Source of the DNA: an uncultured Collinsella sp. | GTDB lineage: Bacteria > Actinomycetota > Coriobacteriia > Coriobacteriales > Coriobacteriaceae | Assembly: GCA_900752015.1 (NCBI GenBank) | Contig: CAADTZ010000001.1 | Coordinates: 1 to 33,401 of the forward strand | Length of the DNA: 33,401 nucleotides | Direction of reading: 5' to 3' | Shown: positions 1 to 8,208 of the stretch, one piece after another | How positions within the stretch are numbered: the first letter of the stretch is position 1 | Layout: each line of letters opens with the position of its first letter | Program-made: the position numbers and the translations under genes | Notes under the pieces: model-generated | Told to the model about the DNA's origin: nothing | Seen by the model: the letters and a program-made list of their open reading frames with translations, nothing else | Database searches by the model: none

Positions 1-26
1 ATTTGAGACAAGGTGACGTGAAACGA

Positions 27-55
27 AAGGGCGCTGACCTTCTGGTCGCGCCCTT
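27..55 (-). terminator. Terminator downstream of prfA
   Basis: An 8-bp stem (AAGGGCGC / GCGCCCTT) with a nested GACC/GGTC stem is followed on the minus strand by TTTCGTTT. It lies about 75 bases beyond the prfA stop codon and fits an intrinsic terminator for it. Bases 1-130 otherwise hold no gene. Confidence 0.7.
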
Positions 56-104
56 GAAGTTGAACGTCAGATTGTCCAAATGCGGCCCGCGCAGCGTCGG
101 CTGG

Positions 105-128
105 TCCGCCGTTCGGTAGAACGGCGGA
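105..128. repeat. Short perfect hairpin after prfA
   Basis: TCCGCCGTTC and GAACGGCGGA form a perfect 10-bp stem around a GGTA loop, two bases beyond the prfA stop codon. There is no T tract, so it may protect the mRNA 3' end or act with the terminator at 27-55. Confidence 0.55.
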
Positions 129-130
129 AC

Positions 131-1198
131 CTAAACTGCCTGTGCCAGCTTCTCGGCTCGCTCGGCGGCGGCGAGCGCCTCGATGACGGTACCGAGCTGA
201 TCGCCCAGAAGGACGCCGTTGTAGGTAGAGTTGAAACCGATGCGGTGATCGGTCACGCGGTCCTGGGGCTGATTGTAGGTGCGGATCTTCTCGGAACGGT
301 TACCGTGGCCAATCTGGCTCTGGCGCTCGGCACCGAGCTCTGCCTGCTGCTTCTCGAGTTCCATCTCGTACAGACGGGCGCGCAGCATCTGCATGCAGAC
401 CTCGCGGTTCTGGATCTGGGAACGCTGCTCCTGCGACTGCACCACGGTGTTGGTGGGCAGGTGGGTGATGCGCACGGCGGAGTAGGTGGTGTTAACGCAC
501 TGACCGCCAGGGCCGGAGGCGCAGTAGGTGTCGATGCGCAGGTCAGACTGGTTGATCTGGACGTCGATTTCCTCGGCCTCGGGAAGCACGGCAACGGTAG
601 CCGTTGAAGTCTGGATGCGGCCCTGGGACTCGGTCTTGGGGACGCGCTGGACACGGTGCACGCCGGACTCGTACTTCATAACGGAGTAGACGCGGTCGCC
701 CTCGACCTTGAACTCAATGGACTTAAAGCCGCCGGCCTCGCTGGGGCTGGAGTCGAGCACGGTGGTCTTCCAGCCGCGCGACTCGCAGAAGCGCTGGTAC
801 ATCTTGTACAGGTCGCCGGCGAAGATGGCCGCCTCGTCGCCACCGGCGGCAGAGCGAATCTCGACGATGGTGTTCTTGTCGTCGTTGGGGTCGCTCGGGA
901 TGAGCATGTACTTAATGTCTTCCTCGAGCTGGGGAAGCTTGGCCTCGTTTTCGGAGATGTCCATCTGGAGCATCTCTTTCTCATCGGCATCGGTGGTATC
1001 GTGGAGCATTTCCTTGGCGGCCTCGATGTCATCGAGCGCGCCGATGTACTCGCGCGAGGCGGCGATGAGGTCGGACTGGTGCGCGTACTCCTTGTTGAGA
1101 CGCGTGAACTCCTTAATATCGGAGGCGACGGCCGGGTCGGAGAGCTTCTTCTCGAGCTCCTCGTAGGCCTTGATGATCTTTTCGAGCTTGTCGCGCAT
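131..1198 (-). CDS. prfA: Peptide chain release factor 1
   Basis: Class I release factor that recognises UAA and UAG in the ribosomal A site and triggers hydrolysis of peptidyl-tRNA. The 355 residues match the usual RF1 length. The GGQ catalytic motif is at residues 231-233 (CASGPGGQCVNTT). The stop-codon reading tripeptide has the RF1 P-x-T form (PKT, 187-189, in HRVQRVPKTESQGR) rather than the SPF of RF2. The N-terminal coiled-coil domain covers about residues 1-100. The ATG is preceded by AAAGGAG at good spacing. The prmC methylase gene that often follows prfA is not visible in the 130 bases downstream inside the window. Confidence 0.97.
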   Translation of the reverse strand: MRDKLEKIIKAYEELEKKLSDPAVASDIKEFTRLNKEYAHQSDLIAASREYIGALDDIEAAKEMLHDTTDADEKEMLQMDISENEAKLPQLEEDIKYMLIPSDPNDDKNTIVEIRSAAGGDEAAIFAGDLYKMYQRFCESRGWKTTVLDSSPSEAGGFKSIEFKVEGDRVYSVMKYESGVHRVQRVPKTESQGRIQTSTATVAVLPEAEEIDVQINQSDLRIDTYCASGPGGQCVNTTYSAVRITHLPTNTVVQSQEQRSQIQNREVCMQMLRARLYEMELEKQQAELGAERQSQIGHGNRSEKIRTYNQPQDRVTDHRIGFNSTYNGVLLGDQLGTVIEALAAAERAEKLAQAV

Positions 1199-1399
1199 GG
1201 CGGGACTCCTTTATATGCGTGAAGGTGAAAATCGGCAGAGTTGATGGGGCGCGCGGCGCCGCTGCGGGGGTAAGCCCGGCTAGAACATGTCGATCTTCAG
1301 ATACATGCGCATCCCTTCGCGTATGGGGTACATAGTTGCGGTCTAACCCATACATGATAGCGTGCGCAGGCAAACCTGCATATAACCCGCACGGATTGA

Positions 1400-1432
1400 T
1401 TGGTGCAAACAAACCTGATCCCATTGCACCAA
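1400..1432. repeat. Inverted repeat between M20 peptidase and prfA
   Basis: TTGGTGCAA and TTGCACCAA (9-bp arms, 15-base spacer) lie just beyond the stop codon of the M20 peptidase and upstream of prfA. There is no T tract. It could be a weak terminator for the peptidase operon or an operator; the rest of 1199-1447 shows only the prfA ribosome site. Confidence 0.4.
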
Positions 1433-1447
1433 GGGCTTGCTTTTTGG

Positions 1448-2863
1448 CTAGAGCGTGTGGAGCAGGGCGATGAGGAAGCGGATGCCCTGGAGGTAGGCGC
1501 GGCGGGTGATGCGCTCGTTGGTGCCGTGGACACCGCGCTCGCACTCGTCATCGTCTACCACAAACGCCGAGAAGCGAATGCACTCAGGGCAAATGTGCTG
1601 GTAGTTGGCAGCGTCAGTCGCACCGATCACGGTCGAGGGCACAATTGCCACTGGCTCGAATGATCCGTTTTCCTCCGTCCCCTTTGGATCACGGAAATAG
1701 CGGGCGGCGATGGAGCGAACCGCCTCGAGGCCGGGACCACCGATGCGCGGGGACGGCGAGGGTTCGGAGCTGCCGGGGCCCAGCTCCACTTCGACACGAC
1801 CGGCAAGGTCCGTTGCGGCAATTGCCTCACGGCAGCGCGCCACAACGTCGGCCACGCTCGTGCCCTCGAGCATGCGGAAGTTAATGTTGGCCCACATATC
1901 CTGCGGCATTACGTTGGCGCCGGTGCTGCCACCCTCGATTTGCGTGGGCGCGCAGGTGGTCGTCACCAGCGGATAGAGCTTCTTGCTGGCGAGGCAATCG
2001 CGGACAATGGCATCCCCGTTGGCGGCAATTTCATCGGCCGTGTAGAGCCCCAACTCGACGAGTTGGGCGGCAAGCAAGTCGGTCACGCGCGTCGGCCACT
2101 CGATATCGCAGATTGCGGTGATGGCACGGCTGAGCACCTCGAGCGACGTGCCGCCGTAGGGGTTAGAAGAATGTCCACCCTCACTCTTCGTCTTGAGCAC
2201 GATATCGGCATAGCCCTTCTCCGCGAGGTCGGCGTGCATGAGCCAACCCTCGCCCGCGCTGTACTCGGCAGCCGGAACGATGCGGTAGTCGCCCTCGTCG
2301 ATCAGGTACTCAAGCTCAATGCCGCGCTCCTCGAGCGCGCGGCCAATGGTGCCTGCACCGTACTGCGCGGTTTCCTCGTCCTGGCCAAAGGCCAGGAGCA
2401 GCGTGCGCTCGTGCTGCCAACCGTGCGCCAGCGCATACTCGACAGCCTCGAGAATGCCTGCGACCTGGTCCTTCATGTCGATCGCGCCGCGGCCCCAGAT
2501 GTAGGTGTCGTCCACGCGCCCGCTAAAGGGGGCATGCGTCCAGTCGGCCTCGGTACCGGGCACCACGGGGACCACGTCCATGTGGCCCATGAGCATAACG
2601 GGCTTAAGAGCCGGGTCGCTGCCGGCAAGCGTCACCAACAGCGAATGGTCGATAAGCTCGACCTCGCCCGCCGCAAACACGTGCGGCCAGGCCTGCTGCA
2701 TATAGGCGCGCAGGTCGTCGAAGGGCTGCCAGTCCACCGCCTCGGCATCCATGCTCGAGATGGTCGAAAACGACAGCACGCGGCCCAAGCGCTCGCACGC
2801 ACCGGCCTCGTCTATATCGGCAAAATCGTCCTCATGCGCAAAGAAGCGCCAAACCTCGGCCAT
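1448..2863 (-). CDS. M20 family metallopeptidase (carboxypeptidase S-like)
   Basis: Zinc-dependent exopeptidase or amidohydrolase of family M20, 471 residues, probably cytoplasmic because no signal peptide is seen. Metal and catalytic motifs are visible: GHMDVVP (H94, D96), GRGAIDMKD (124-132) and QDEET (161-165), plus a late VHGTNE segment that should supply the last zinc-binding His. Overall layout resembles the carboxypeptidase S / Gly-X carboxypeptidase branch. The start at 2863 is chosen because GAAAGGATG lies just upstream; an in-frame ATG 18 codons earlier has no ribosome site and would run towards the transporter ATPase gene. It is the last gene of the amino-acid ABC transporter operon (72-base gap), which suggests that the imported substrate is a peptide or N-acyl amino acid that it cleaves. 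Exact substrate unknown. Confidence 0.9.
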   Translation of the reverse strand: MAEVWRFFAHEDDFADIDEAGACERLGRVLSFSTISSMDAEAVDWQPFDDLRAYMQQAWPHVFAAGEVELIDHSLLVTLAGSDPALKPVMLMGHMDVVPVVPGTEADWTHAPFSGRVDDTYIWGRGAIDMKDQVAGILEAVEYALAHGWQHERTLLLAFGQDEETAQYGAGTIGRALEERGIELEYLIDEGDYRIVPAAEYSAGEGWLMHADLAEKGYADIVLKTKSEGGHSSNPYGGTSLEVLSRAITAICDIEWPTRVTDLLAAQLVELGLYTADEIAANGDAIVRDCLASKKLYPLVTTTCAPTQIEGGSTGANVMPQDMWANINFRMLEGTSVADVVARCREAIAATDLAGRVEVELGPGSSEPSPSPRIGGPGLEAVRSIAARYFRDPKGTEENGSFEPVAIVPSTVIGATDAANYQHICPECIRFSAFVVDDDECERGVHGTNERITRRAYLQGIRFLIALLHTL

Positions 2864-2935
2864 GACATCCTTTCGATTGTGATGACGAGGGCCGCCCCAC
2901 CGGAGCGGCCCTGCCACATAAGCGTTTGCGGTCGG

Positions 2936-3721
2936 TTATTTGTCCTCGAGATAACGCGAGAGGAACTCGCGGGTGCGCTGGTGTTTGGGGTTGCCGAAGA
3001 GCTCGGCCGGCGCGGCGTCCTCGAGCACCACGCCCTTGTCCATAAAGACCACGCGGTCGGACACCGTGCGGGCAAAGGCCATCTCGTGCGTGACGACGAC
3101 CATGGTCATGCCGTCGGCCGCGAGCTTGCGCATGACCTCGAGCACCTCGCCCACGATCTCGGGGTCGAGTGCCGAAGTCGGCTCGTCGAACAGCATGATC
3201 TGCGGATTCATGCACAGGGCGCGCGCGATGGCCACGCGCTGCTTTTGGCCACCGGACAGGCGACCCACGGCGGCGTGCGCGAACTTTTCGAGCCCCACGC
3301 TTGTCAGATGCCCCATCGCGACCTTCTCGGCCTCGGCCTTGCTCATCTTTTTGAGTGTGACGGGCGCAAGCGTGCAGTTGTCGAGCACATCCATGTTGTT
3401 GAACAGGTTAAAGCCCTGGAACACCATGCCGATGTCCTCGCGGAGTTTATTGATATTGCAGCGCTCGGCCGTAAGGTCCTGGCCGTGGAACCAGATGTGG
3501 CCCGCGTCCGGGGTCTCGAGCAGGTTGAGACAGCGCAGGAAGGTCGACTTGCCCGAGCCCGAAGCGCCGATAATGGTGACGACCTCGCCGGGGTTAACGG
3601 ACAGGTCGATGCCCTTGAGCACCTCGAGCGAGCCGAAGCTCTTGCGCAGGCCCTCGACGCGGATAAGCGGCTCATTGGTCTGTGCGGCGGCCGCGGTGCC
3701 GGTAGTGGCGATATCTGCCAT
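2936..3721 (-). CDS. Amino-acid ABC transporter ATP-binding protein
   Basis: Cytoplasmic ATPase of a polar amino-acid uptake system, 261 residues. Walker A GASGSGKST is at 52-60, the Q-loop glutamine near 102, signature LSGGQ at 155-159 and Walker B IMLFDEP at 175-181. The sequence style is that of the GlnQ/ArtP/HisP group. The ATG at 3721 follows GAGGAG at proper spacing; an upstream in-frame ATG would overlap the permease gene and lacks a site. It is the third gene of the operon, 22 bases after the permease. The alanine-rich N-terminal leader of about 15 residues before the ABC domain is slightly unusual. The amino acid transported cannot be read from the sequence. Confidence 0.95.
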   Translation of the reverse strand: MADIATTGTAAAAQTNEPLIRVEGLRKSFGSLEVLKGIDLSVNPGEVVTIIGASGSGKSTFLRCLNLLETPDAGHIWFHGQDLTAERCNINKLREDIGMVFQGFNLFNNMDVLDNCTLAPVTLKKMSKAEAEKVAMGHLTSVGLEKFAHAAVGRLSGGQKQRVAIARALCMNPQIMLFDEPTSALDPEIVGEVLEVMRKLAADGMTMVVVTHEMAFARTVSDRVVFMDKGVVLEDAAPAELFGNPKHQRTREFLSRYLEDK

Positions 3722-3743
3722 GATGATTCTCCTCGTCTTGAGC

Positions 3744-4892
3744 CTAGTTGGAGCTGGGCAGCGTTGCCGGAGCCTCGGCGCCGAGCTTTTTGCCAAAGGC
3801 CTCGAGCAGGCGGCTCGCCACGAGCGTCAGGATCAAGTAAACCACGAGCGCCACGCAGTAGACCTCCATCTGACGGTAGTACACGCCGGCGACGGTGGTG
3901 GTGGCGTACATGAGGTCGAACACGCCGATGACCGAGAGCACCGACGAGTCCTTGATGTTGATGATGAGCTCGTTGGTGAGCGCCGGAATCGCGTTTTTAA
4001 TGCCCTGGGGGAACACGACCTTGCGCATAGCCTGCCACTGCGAAAGACCCAGCGAGCGCGCTGCCTCGGCCTGGCCGGGGTCGATGGACTCGATGCCGCC
4101 GCGCAGAACCTCCATCATGTAGGCGGTGGAGTTGAGCGAGATGGTGACGAGGCCGGCGGTGAAGGTACTCCAAATCTGGTTGGCCTGGGCGGTCTCGAAG
4201 CCCATGCCGCGCAAAACGGTGAAGCCCGCGTAATAGATGAGCAGGCCCTGAACCATCATGGGCGTGCCGCGCACGATGGTGGAGTAGACAGTCGCAAAGC
4301 CGCGGCCGATGCTCTTAAAGAAGCGCACCAGGTCGTTGTCCACGCGATCGAAGGTCTGAATACGCAGGAACACAAAGAGCAGCGCCAGGAAAAAGGCGAT
4401 GACGGTACCGAAGGTCGCAAGTGCGATGGTGATCTCGATGCCGCGGATAAAGAAGTCGCCGCTCTTGTAGGTCATGTAGACCAGGCTCGACAAAAAGTCG
4501 CTGGGGTTGGAGTCCGAGACAATGCTCACCTGCACCAGATCGATAAACGACATGACGCAACGGTCCACGAAAAAGATTGCCGCGATGGCGGCCACGACGT
4601 AGCTGCCCAAGCGTGCGCCGCGACGGAAACGCTCGGATGCGAACGGCGACGTTTCGCGATAGTCGTTCCAGTGCATGAGTTTGGTGACCAGCGCCGCCGC
4701 CGACACGACAAGCCAGGCCCAAAGGATTGCCCAGAGGCAGTCTTGGAACACGCCCGTAGGCGCCAAGAAGCTCAGCGGTGTGGGATTGCGCTGGCTAAAC
4801 GCCAGGCCGAGTGCCGCGATGACGCTCGTGCCCAGGTACACATAACGGTGGTCGGCCTTGATAAAGGAGGCCAGACGATTGATGGTTTTCAT
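3744..4892 (-). CDS. Amino-acid ABC transporter permease
   Basis: Inner-membrane permease of the polar amino-acid ABC family (HisM/GlnP type), 382 residues. The conserved permease domain lies in the C-terminal part (about 150-370), with the cytoplasmic EAA coupling loop EAARSLGLSQWQ at 276-287. The protein is longer than the usual 220-280 residues because about 140 N-terminal residues add extra hydrophobic segments (about 18-32, 52-70 and 95-120) before the core domain. Only one permease gene is present, so the pore is presumably a homodimer. It starts 9 bases after the binding-protein gene, showing co-transcription and probable translational coupling. Confidence 0.93.
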   Translation of the reverse strand: MKTINRLASFIKADHRYVYLGTSVIAALGLAFSQRNPTPLSFLAPTGVFQDCLWAILWAWLVVSAAALVTKLMHWNDYRETSPFASERFRRGARLGSYVVAAIAAIFFVDRCVMSFIDLVQVSIVSDSNPSDFLSSLVYMTYKSGDFFIRGIEITIALATFGTVIAFFLALLFVFLRIQTFDRVDNDLVRFFKSIGRGFATVYSTIVRGTPMMVQGLLIYYAGFTVLRGMGFETAQANQIWSTFTAGLVTISLNSTAYMMEVLRGGIESIDPGQAEAARSLGLSQWQAMRKVVFPQGIKNAIPALTNELIINIKDSSVLSVIGVFDLMYATTTVAGVYYRQMEVYCVALVVYLILTLVASRLLEAFGKKLGAEAPATLPSSN

Positions 4893-4901
4893 GCTGCCTC
4901 C

Positions 4902-5828
4902 CTATGCCGGCTGACGGTCGAGGCACGCGTCCCACATTTGGTCGCGCTCCTCCTGGCTGACACCCTTGAGTGTCTTGTCGATGAGCTTGAGCAGCTTGTC
5001 CGAGCCCTTGCGGCAGCCGACGTTTGCCGCGACCTCCTGCTTAAAGCCCTCGCCCTCGGCAAAATGGATGGGGACGATACCGGGATTTTGGGCCATATAG
5101 CCCTTCTCGTTCTCGGTGTTGTAGGTCACGGCGTCGCACGTGCCCTGCAGCAGATTCGAGAACACCGTGGGGACCGAATCGACCGGGTTCTTGGGGACGA
5201 CGCCCGGGATCTCGTCGATGACGGTATCGAGCATGGTGTCCTTTTGGCCGAGTACCGTGGCACCGCTAAAGTCGCTGAGCTTGGTGGCGTTTTGGTAGGG
5301 GGAACCCTCTTTTACGAACAGGCCAAAGTAGCCAATGAAGTACGGGTCGGAAAAGCCGACCGACTCCTCGCGCTCGGGCGTGGCGCTCATGCCGGCAATG
5401 ATGAGGTCGATCTGGCCGTTGTTGAGCGAGTCGATAAGGCCCGAGAAGCTCTGCTTGACGGCAACGGGCTCGCCACCGAGGGCCTTGCAGACGATCTTGG
5501 CGATCTGCACGTCGTAGCCATCGGCATAGGCGCCCTGCACGTTGTCGATGGGGATGGTGTACTCACTGGCTTCGGAAACCTGCCAGTTGTACGGGGCGTA
5601 GGCCGCCTCCATGCCAATGCGGATCTTGTCCTTGCCAATCACGGAATCGGACAGGTCATCGCGACCGCCGCCCGTCGTGGGCTGAACTACTTCCAGCGTG
5701 GACGGACGCCGACAGCCGGCGAGCGCGCCGGCGACGACGGAAGCGCTCGCAGCGAGAGCGCCACCCAAAAAGATGCGACGGCTGCATACCGGCTGGGTCT
5801 GCGCATCGCACTGTTGGGGAGAATGCAT
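4902..5828 (-). CDS. Amino-acid ABC transporter substrate-binding lipoprotein
   Basis: Extracytoplasmic solute-binding protein of family 3 (SBP_bac_3), 308 residues, first gene of the uptake operon. The N-terminus has a twin-arginine motif SRRIFLG (16-22), a hydrophobic stretch and the lipobox LAGC with Cys39, so it appears to be exported by Tat and lipid-anchored. The mature part has family features such as IRIGMEAAYAPYNW, a GYDVQIAKIVCKALG segment and DLIIAGMSATPER. The start at 5828 follows GGGAAGG; an in-frame ATG 29 codons upstream has no ribosome site and would put a long extension before the signal. It probably binds a polar amino acid or short peptide. Confidence 0.93.
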   Translation of the reverse strand: MHSPQQCDAQTQPVCSRRIFLGGALAASASVVAGALAGCRRPSTLEVVQPTTGGGRDDLSDSVIGKDKIRIGMEAAYAPYNWQVSEASEYTIPIDNVQGAYADGYDVQIAKIVCKALGGEPVAVKQSFSGLIDSLNNGQIDLIIAGMSATPEREESVGFSDPYFIGYFGLFVKEGSPYQNATKLSDFSGATVLGQKDTMLDTVIDEIPGVVPKNPVDSVPTVFSNLLQGTCDAVTYNTENEKGYMAQNPGIVPIHFAEGEGFKQEVAANVGCRKGSDKLLKLIDKTLKGVSQEERDQMWDACLDRQPA

Positions 5829-5897
5829 AATCTGCCTTCCCTGTTGAATCGTATGCTGACGACTTAACAGGATACCGCTCAGCGCTATCTCCAGCAA

Positions 5898-5921
5898 ATG
5901 CATATATAAATGCATATATGC
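5898..5921. promoter_or_regulatory. AT-rich tandem repeat upstream of transporter operon
   Basis: Two 12-base copies of ATGCATATATRM stand head to tail about 70-95 bases upstream of the binding-protein start. They contain TGCATATATGCA palindromic cores and are the most AT-rich part of this neighbourhood. They could be the -10 region or an operator of the amino-acid uptake operon. No convincing -35/-10 pair could be fixed by eye. Confidence 0.4.
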
Positions 5922-5946
5922 AAGTTTACGAACTGAAAATGATTGG

Positions 5947-6002
5947 TAGTCGTTGGGGACGTTCTTAAACGACTAGTCAAACAAGAACGTCCCCAACGAC
6001 TA
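5947..6002. repeat. 56-bp palindromic repeat, copy 1
   Basis: Perfect 20-bp arms (TAGTCGTTGGGGACGTTCTT and its complement) flank a 16-base centre with GACTAGTC. A nearly identical copy lies at 18538-18593. The size and architecture are those of an intergenic REP-type element. Confidence 0.85.
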
Positions 6003-6009
6003 GGCATGA

Positions 6010-6050
6010 AAAAGGCAAGGCAAAAACCTTCTGGTCATGCCTTGCCTTTT
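6010..6050 (-). terminator. Terminator of aldose 1-epimerase gene (possibly bidirectional)
   Basis: AAAAGGCAAGGCA and TGCCTTGCCTTTT make a perfect 13-bp stem. On the minus strand the stem runs into CCTTTTTC, a proper T tract about 56 bases after the epimerase stop codon. It isolates the epimerase gene from the transporter operon downstream. Confidence 0.85.
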
Positions 6051-6105
6051 GAATGACAAATTATCGCTCTGGACGGCGCGCAGCATCGACCGAGCGGCGG
6101 AACCT

Positions 6106-6999
6106 CTAGAGCAAGGTAACGCTAAAGCTGCGCTTGTCCGTCTCGCCGGGAGCCAAGGTGATGGTGTTGACCTTGTGCTCAAAGACGTCGTCCTCGGTGT
6201 CCGTGGTGGTATGACCGGTCCAGGGCTCGAGCGCCACAAACGGGGCGTCGTTGGCGGCAGACCACACGCCGATGTACTTAAAGCCCTCAAAGTCGATCTT
6301 GACGCCGTGGCCCGACTTGCGGCCGCGCAGCGTGAGCGTGGAGCCCGGGGTATCGGTGAACATGATGGCGTCGTTATCGAAGCTGCGGTGCGTGATGGGC
6401 AGTACGTCCGAGTTATCGGGAGCCTTGTAGCTACCCTCGAACGTCATGAGGCCATCGGGCGTGATGATGGGGGCCTCGTTGGTCCAAGCCTCGGTAAATG
6501 CCAGCTCGTAATCCTCGAACGCCTCGTCCTCGGCACCGGGAGCAGGTACGTTAAATGCGGGGTGGCCGCCCACCGAGAACGGCAGGTCCACGTCGCCGGT
6601 ATTGGTGACGGCAAAGGTCTGGGTAAGTGTGGCGTCACCAGTCAGGGCATAGGTCATGTTGAGCTTAAAGTGGAACGGAAAGGCCTTGAGCGACTCGGGC
6701 GTGTCGGTGATCTCGTACGTTACCGAGGAGCCGTCCTCCGAAACCTCGACCAGCTTGTGCTCGACGATGCGCGCGAGGCCGTGGCGCGGCATCTCGCAGG
6801 TGCCAGCCGCAGACGTCGCCGTGTTGTTGCGCAGCGAGCCCACAATGGGGAACAGGATGGGCGCATGCTTGCCCCAAAAGGCGGGGTCGCCCTGCCACAG
6901 ATACTCGTTGCCGTTGAGGGCAAGGCTCGTGAGCTGAGCGCCCATGGAATCGATGGCCGCGGTGAGGCTGCCGCGCTTGATGGTAGTGACGGTAGACAT
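6106..6999 (-). CDS. Aldose 1-epimerase family protein (LacX-like)
   Basis: Probable mutarotase interconverting alpha and beta anomers of a hexose or hexose phosphate, 297 residues, cytoplasmic. The N-terminal segment NEYLWQGDPAFWGKHAPILF followed by PIVGSLRN is characteristic of the LacX branch of the GalM superfamily. Candidate active-site residues are His73 in PRHGLAR, His146 in GGHPAFN and Glu258 in ALEPWTG. The ATG at 6999 follows GGAGG at good spacing; an in-frame ATG eight codons upstream would overlap that site. It stands alone between two unrelated minus-strand genes and has its own terminator, so no pathway partner can be named. Confidence 0.9.
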   Translation of the reverse strand: MSTVTTIKRGSLTAAIDSMGAQLTSLALNGNEYLWQGDPAFWGKHAPILFPIVGSLRNNTATSAAGTCEMPRHGLARIVEHKLVEVSEDGSSVTYEITDTPESLKAFPFHFKLNMTYALTGDATLTQTFAVTNTGDVDLPFSVGGHPAFNVPAPGAEDEAFEDYELAFTEAWTNEAPIITPDGLMTFEGSYKAPDNSDVLPITHRSFDNDAIMFTDTPGSTLTLRGRKSGHGVKIDFEGFKYIGVWSAANDAPFVALEPWTGHTTTDTEDDVFEHKVNTITLAPGETDKRSFSVTLL

Positions 7000-7019
7000 G
7001 CTACTTCCTCCAAAAGTAA

Positions 7020-7042
7020 ACAATAGTGTCGAGGGCTATTGT
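7020..7042. promoter_or_regulatory. Small inverted repeat upstream of epimerase gene
   Basis: ACAATAG and CTATTGT are separated by nine bases between the stop of the membrane protein gene and the epimerase start. On the minus strand the stem is followed by TTTACTTTT, so it may be a weak terminator of the upstream gene or an operator for the epimerase. Confidence 0.35.
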
Positions 7043-7078
7043 CCCACTCTTGGCGGCGGGGTTGAGCGACAGGCGCAG

Positions 7079-7948
7079 TTATTGAGCAATAGCGTAAAGG
7101 TCAAACCCGCCCTGCGGAGTGCTATCGACCGTATCGGGCGCCTGCGAGTTAAAGCTCACGGGAACCATGCGCTTTGAGGCGCGGAAGCGCGTGCCGTCGG
7201 TGGCGACGGGCGGTTCGTCGACGGTGAGCTCGTAGTCGCCGGGCTTGAGCTCGATGCCGTCACCAGCGGAATTGACGTATTGATACTCGTCAATCGTCTG
7301 CCCTTTGAGCGTGCGCCCCACGATGTGGATGAGCATTTGGCTGTCGCCGCGCGCGGTGTCCCACGTCGCGCCGTCCTTGACCTCGACCGACACATGTACC
7401 GAGCGCGTGCGGCCGAGCGATTGCTCGACAGACATCTCGACCTTGGCGGCGTCTTTTCGCTGCTGCTCGACATGGCTCCAGACGTTTCCAATTACCGAGC
7501 AGGCGATAACGCCGGCCATAAAGGCGATAAGGATGGGGCCGAGCGGCGAGCGGCGTCCTGCATCTTCCTCGCGAGACAGATTGGGGCGACGTGTGGGTGC
7601 GGGCGCCTGAGCGCCCTGCGAGGGCACGTCGAGAATGCTGAAGGATGCCGTGCTGTCGGGATCGATAGTGTGGCGCGGCTGCGGGGTCTTTGCCGGCGAG
7701 ATCGACATGTCGGCTGGCTCGCCGAGCGTGGCCGTAGCGTCGGCCTTGGCCTCGTCTGCCTCGGCCTGGGCCCAAGCTTGTTCGAAGGTCAGGGGCTCGG
7801 CGGCATCGGAGGCGGCATCAGGCTCGACAGCGGCATCGTTGCCGGTCTCGTCCTCGTCGCTCGACACGTCACGCGACGCGGGCTCGTCCCACTCCTCGTC
7901 CGGAGCCTCGCCCTCGCTATACCACCATTCAAAGTTATCGATATCCAT
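7079..7948 (-). CDS. Single-pass membrane protein of unknown function
   Basis: 289 residues. Residues 1-130 are acidic and low in complexity (rich in D, E, A, P, T) and probably cytoplasmic. A hydrophobic segment at about 136-157 (GPILIAFMAGVIACSVIGNVW) is the only membrane span. The remaining 130 residues, rich in beta-prone stretches, should lie outside the cell, with RSVHVSVEV (182-190) and a PGDYELTV turn at 236-243. That outer domain resembles by eye the domain following the membrane anchor of the mobile-element protein at 12036-13196 (shared V-x-V-x-x-x-V, I-H-I/A-H-I, GDY, then DG 13-14 residues later). The start has AAGGGG upstream. No known family is recognised, and no function is proposed. 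Confidence 0.75.
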   Translation of the reverse strand: MDIDNFEWWYSEGEAPDEEWDEPASRDVSSDEDETGNDAAVEPDAASDAAEPLTFEQAWAQAEADEAKADATATLGEPADMSISPAKTPQPRHTIDPDSTASFSILDVPSQGAQAPAPTRRPNLSREEDAGRRSPLGPILIAFMAGVIACSVIGNVWSHVEQQRKDAAKVEMSVEQSLGRTRSVHVSVEVKDGATWDTARGDSQMLIHIVGRTLKGQTIDEYQYVNSAGDGIELKPGDYELTVDEPPVATDGTRFRASKRMVPVSFNSQAPDTVDSTPQGGFDLYAIAQ

Positions 7949-8034
7949 ACGGGGCGCCCCTTAGGCCTCGCAAATAAACACTCGCTAGTCTTATACCCCC
8001 AGACGGCACCGAAGCTCACCCGCGCCGGACACGA

Positions 8035-8099
8035 AAACCGTCACAACATTCGACGTTTTTCCTCGTTTTCGAGATTTTCATCGAATGTTGTGACGGTTT
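8035..8099. repeat. Long inverted repeat between divergent genes
   Basis: Perfect 19-bp arms beginning AAACCGTCACAACATTCGA enclose 27 bases rich in TTTT. It lies between the divergent membrane protein and MFS genes. It is too strong to be chance and may be a palindromic repeat element or a regulatory site. Confidence 0.7.
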
Positions 8100-8117
8100 A
8101 GGCGGCAGCCACGCCGC

Positions 8118-8152
8118 GAATGTGACAAAGAGACTGTCCCTTTGTCACATTC
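8118..8152. repeat. GACAAAG-type palindrome, copy 1
   Basis: GAATGTGACAAAG and its complement form a 13-bp stem around AGACTGTCC. A related hairpin with the same core (GACAAGGGG/CCCCTTTGTC) is at 27881-27909. It lies in the leader of the MFS exporter gene. Confidence 0.7.
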
Positions 8153-8208
8153 TGTTAGAGTTGCAGGGATTGAATCCCGCTTATTCACGCGACATTGGAG
8201 TGACAACC

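Noticed and set aside
1940..3913. 657-codon open frame on the plus strand
   Set aside because: Shadow of the M20 peptidase and ATPase genes, no ribosome site and no family features.
2973..5867. 964-codon open frame on the plus strand
   Set aside because: It lies opposite the transporter operon, whose four proteins have clear motifs; the frame is open only because of high GC and codon bias.
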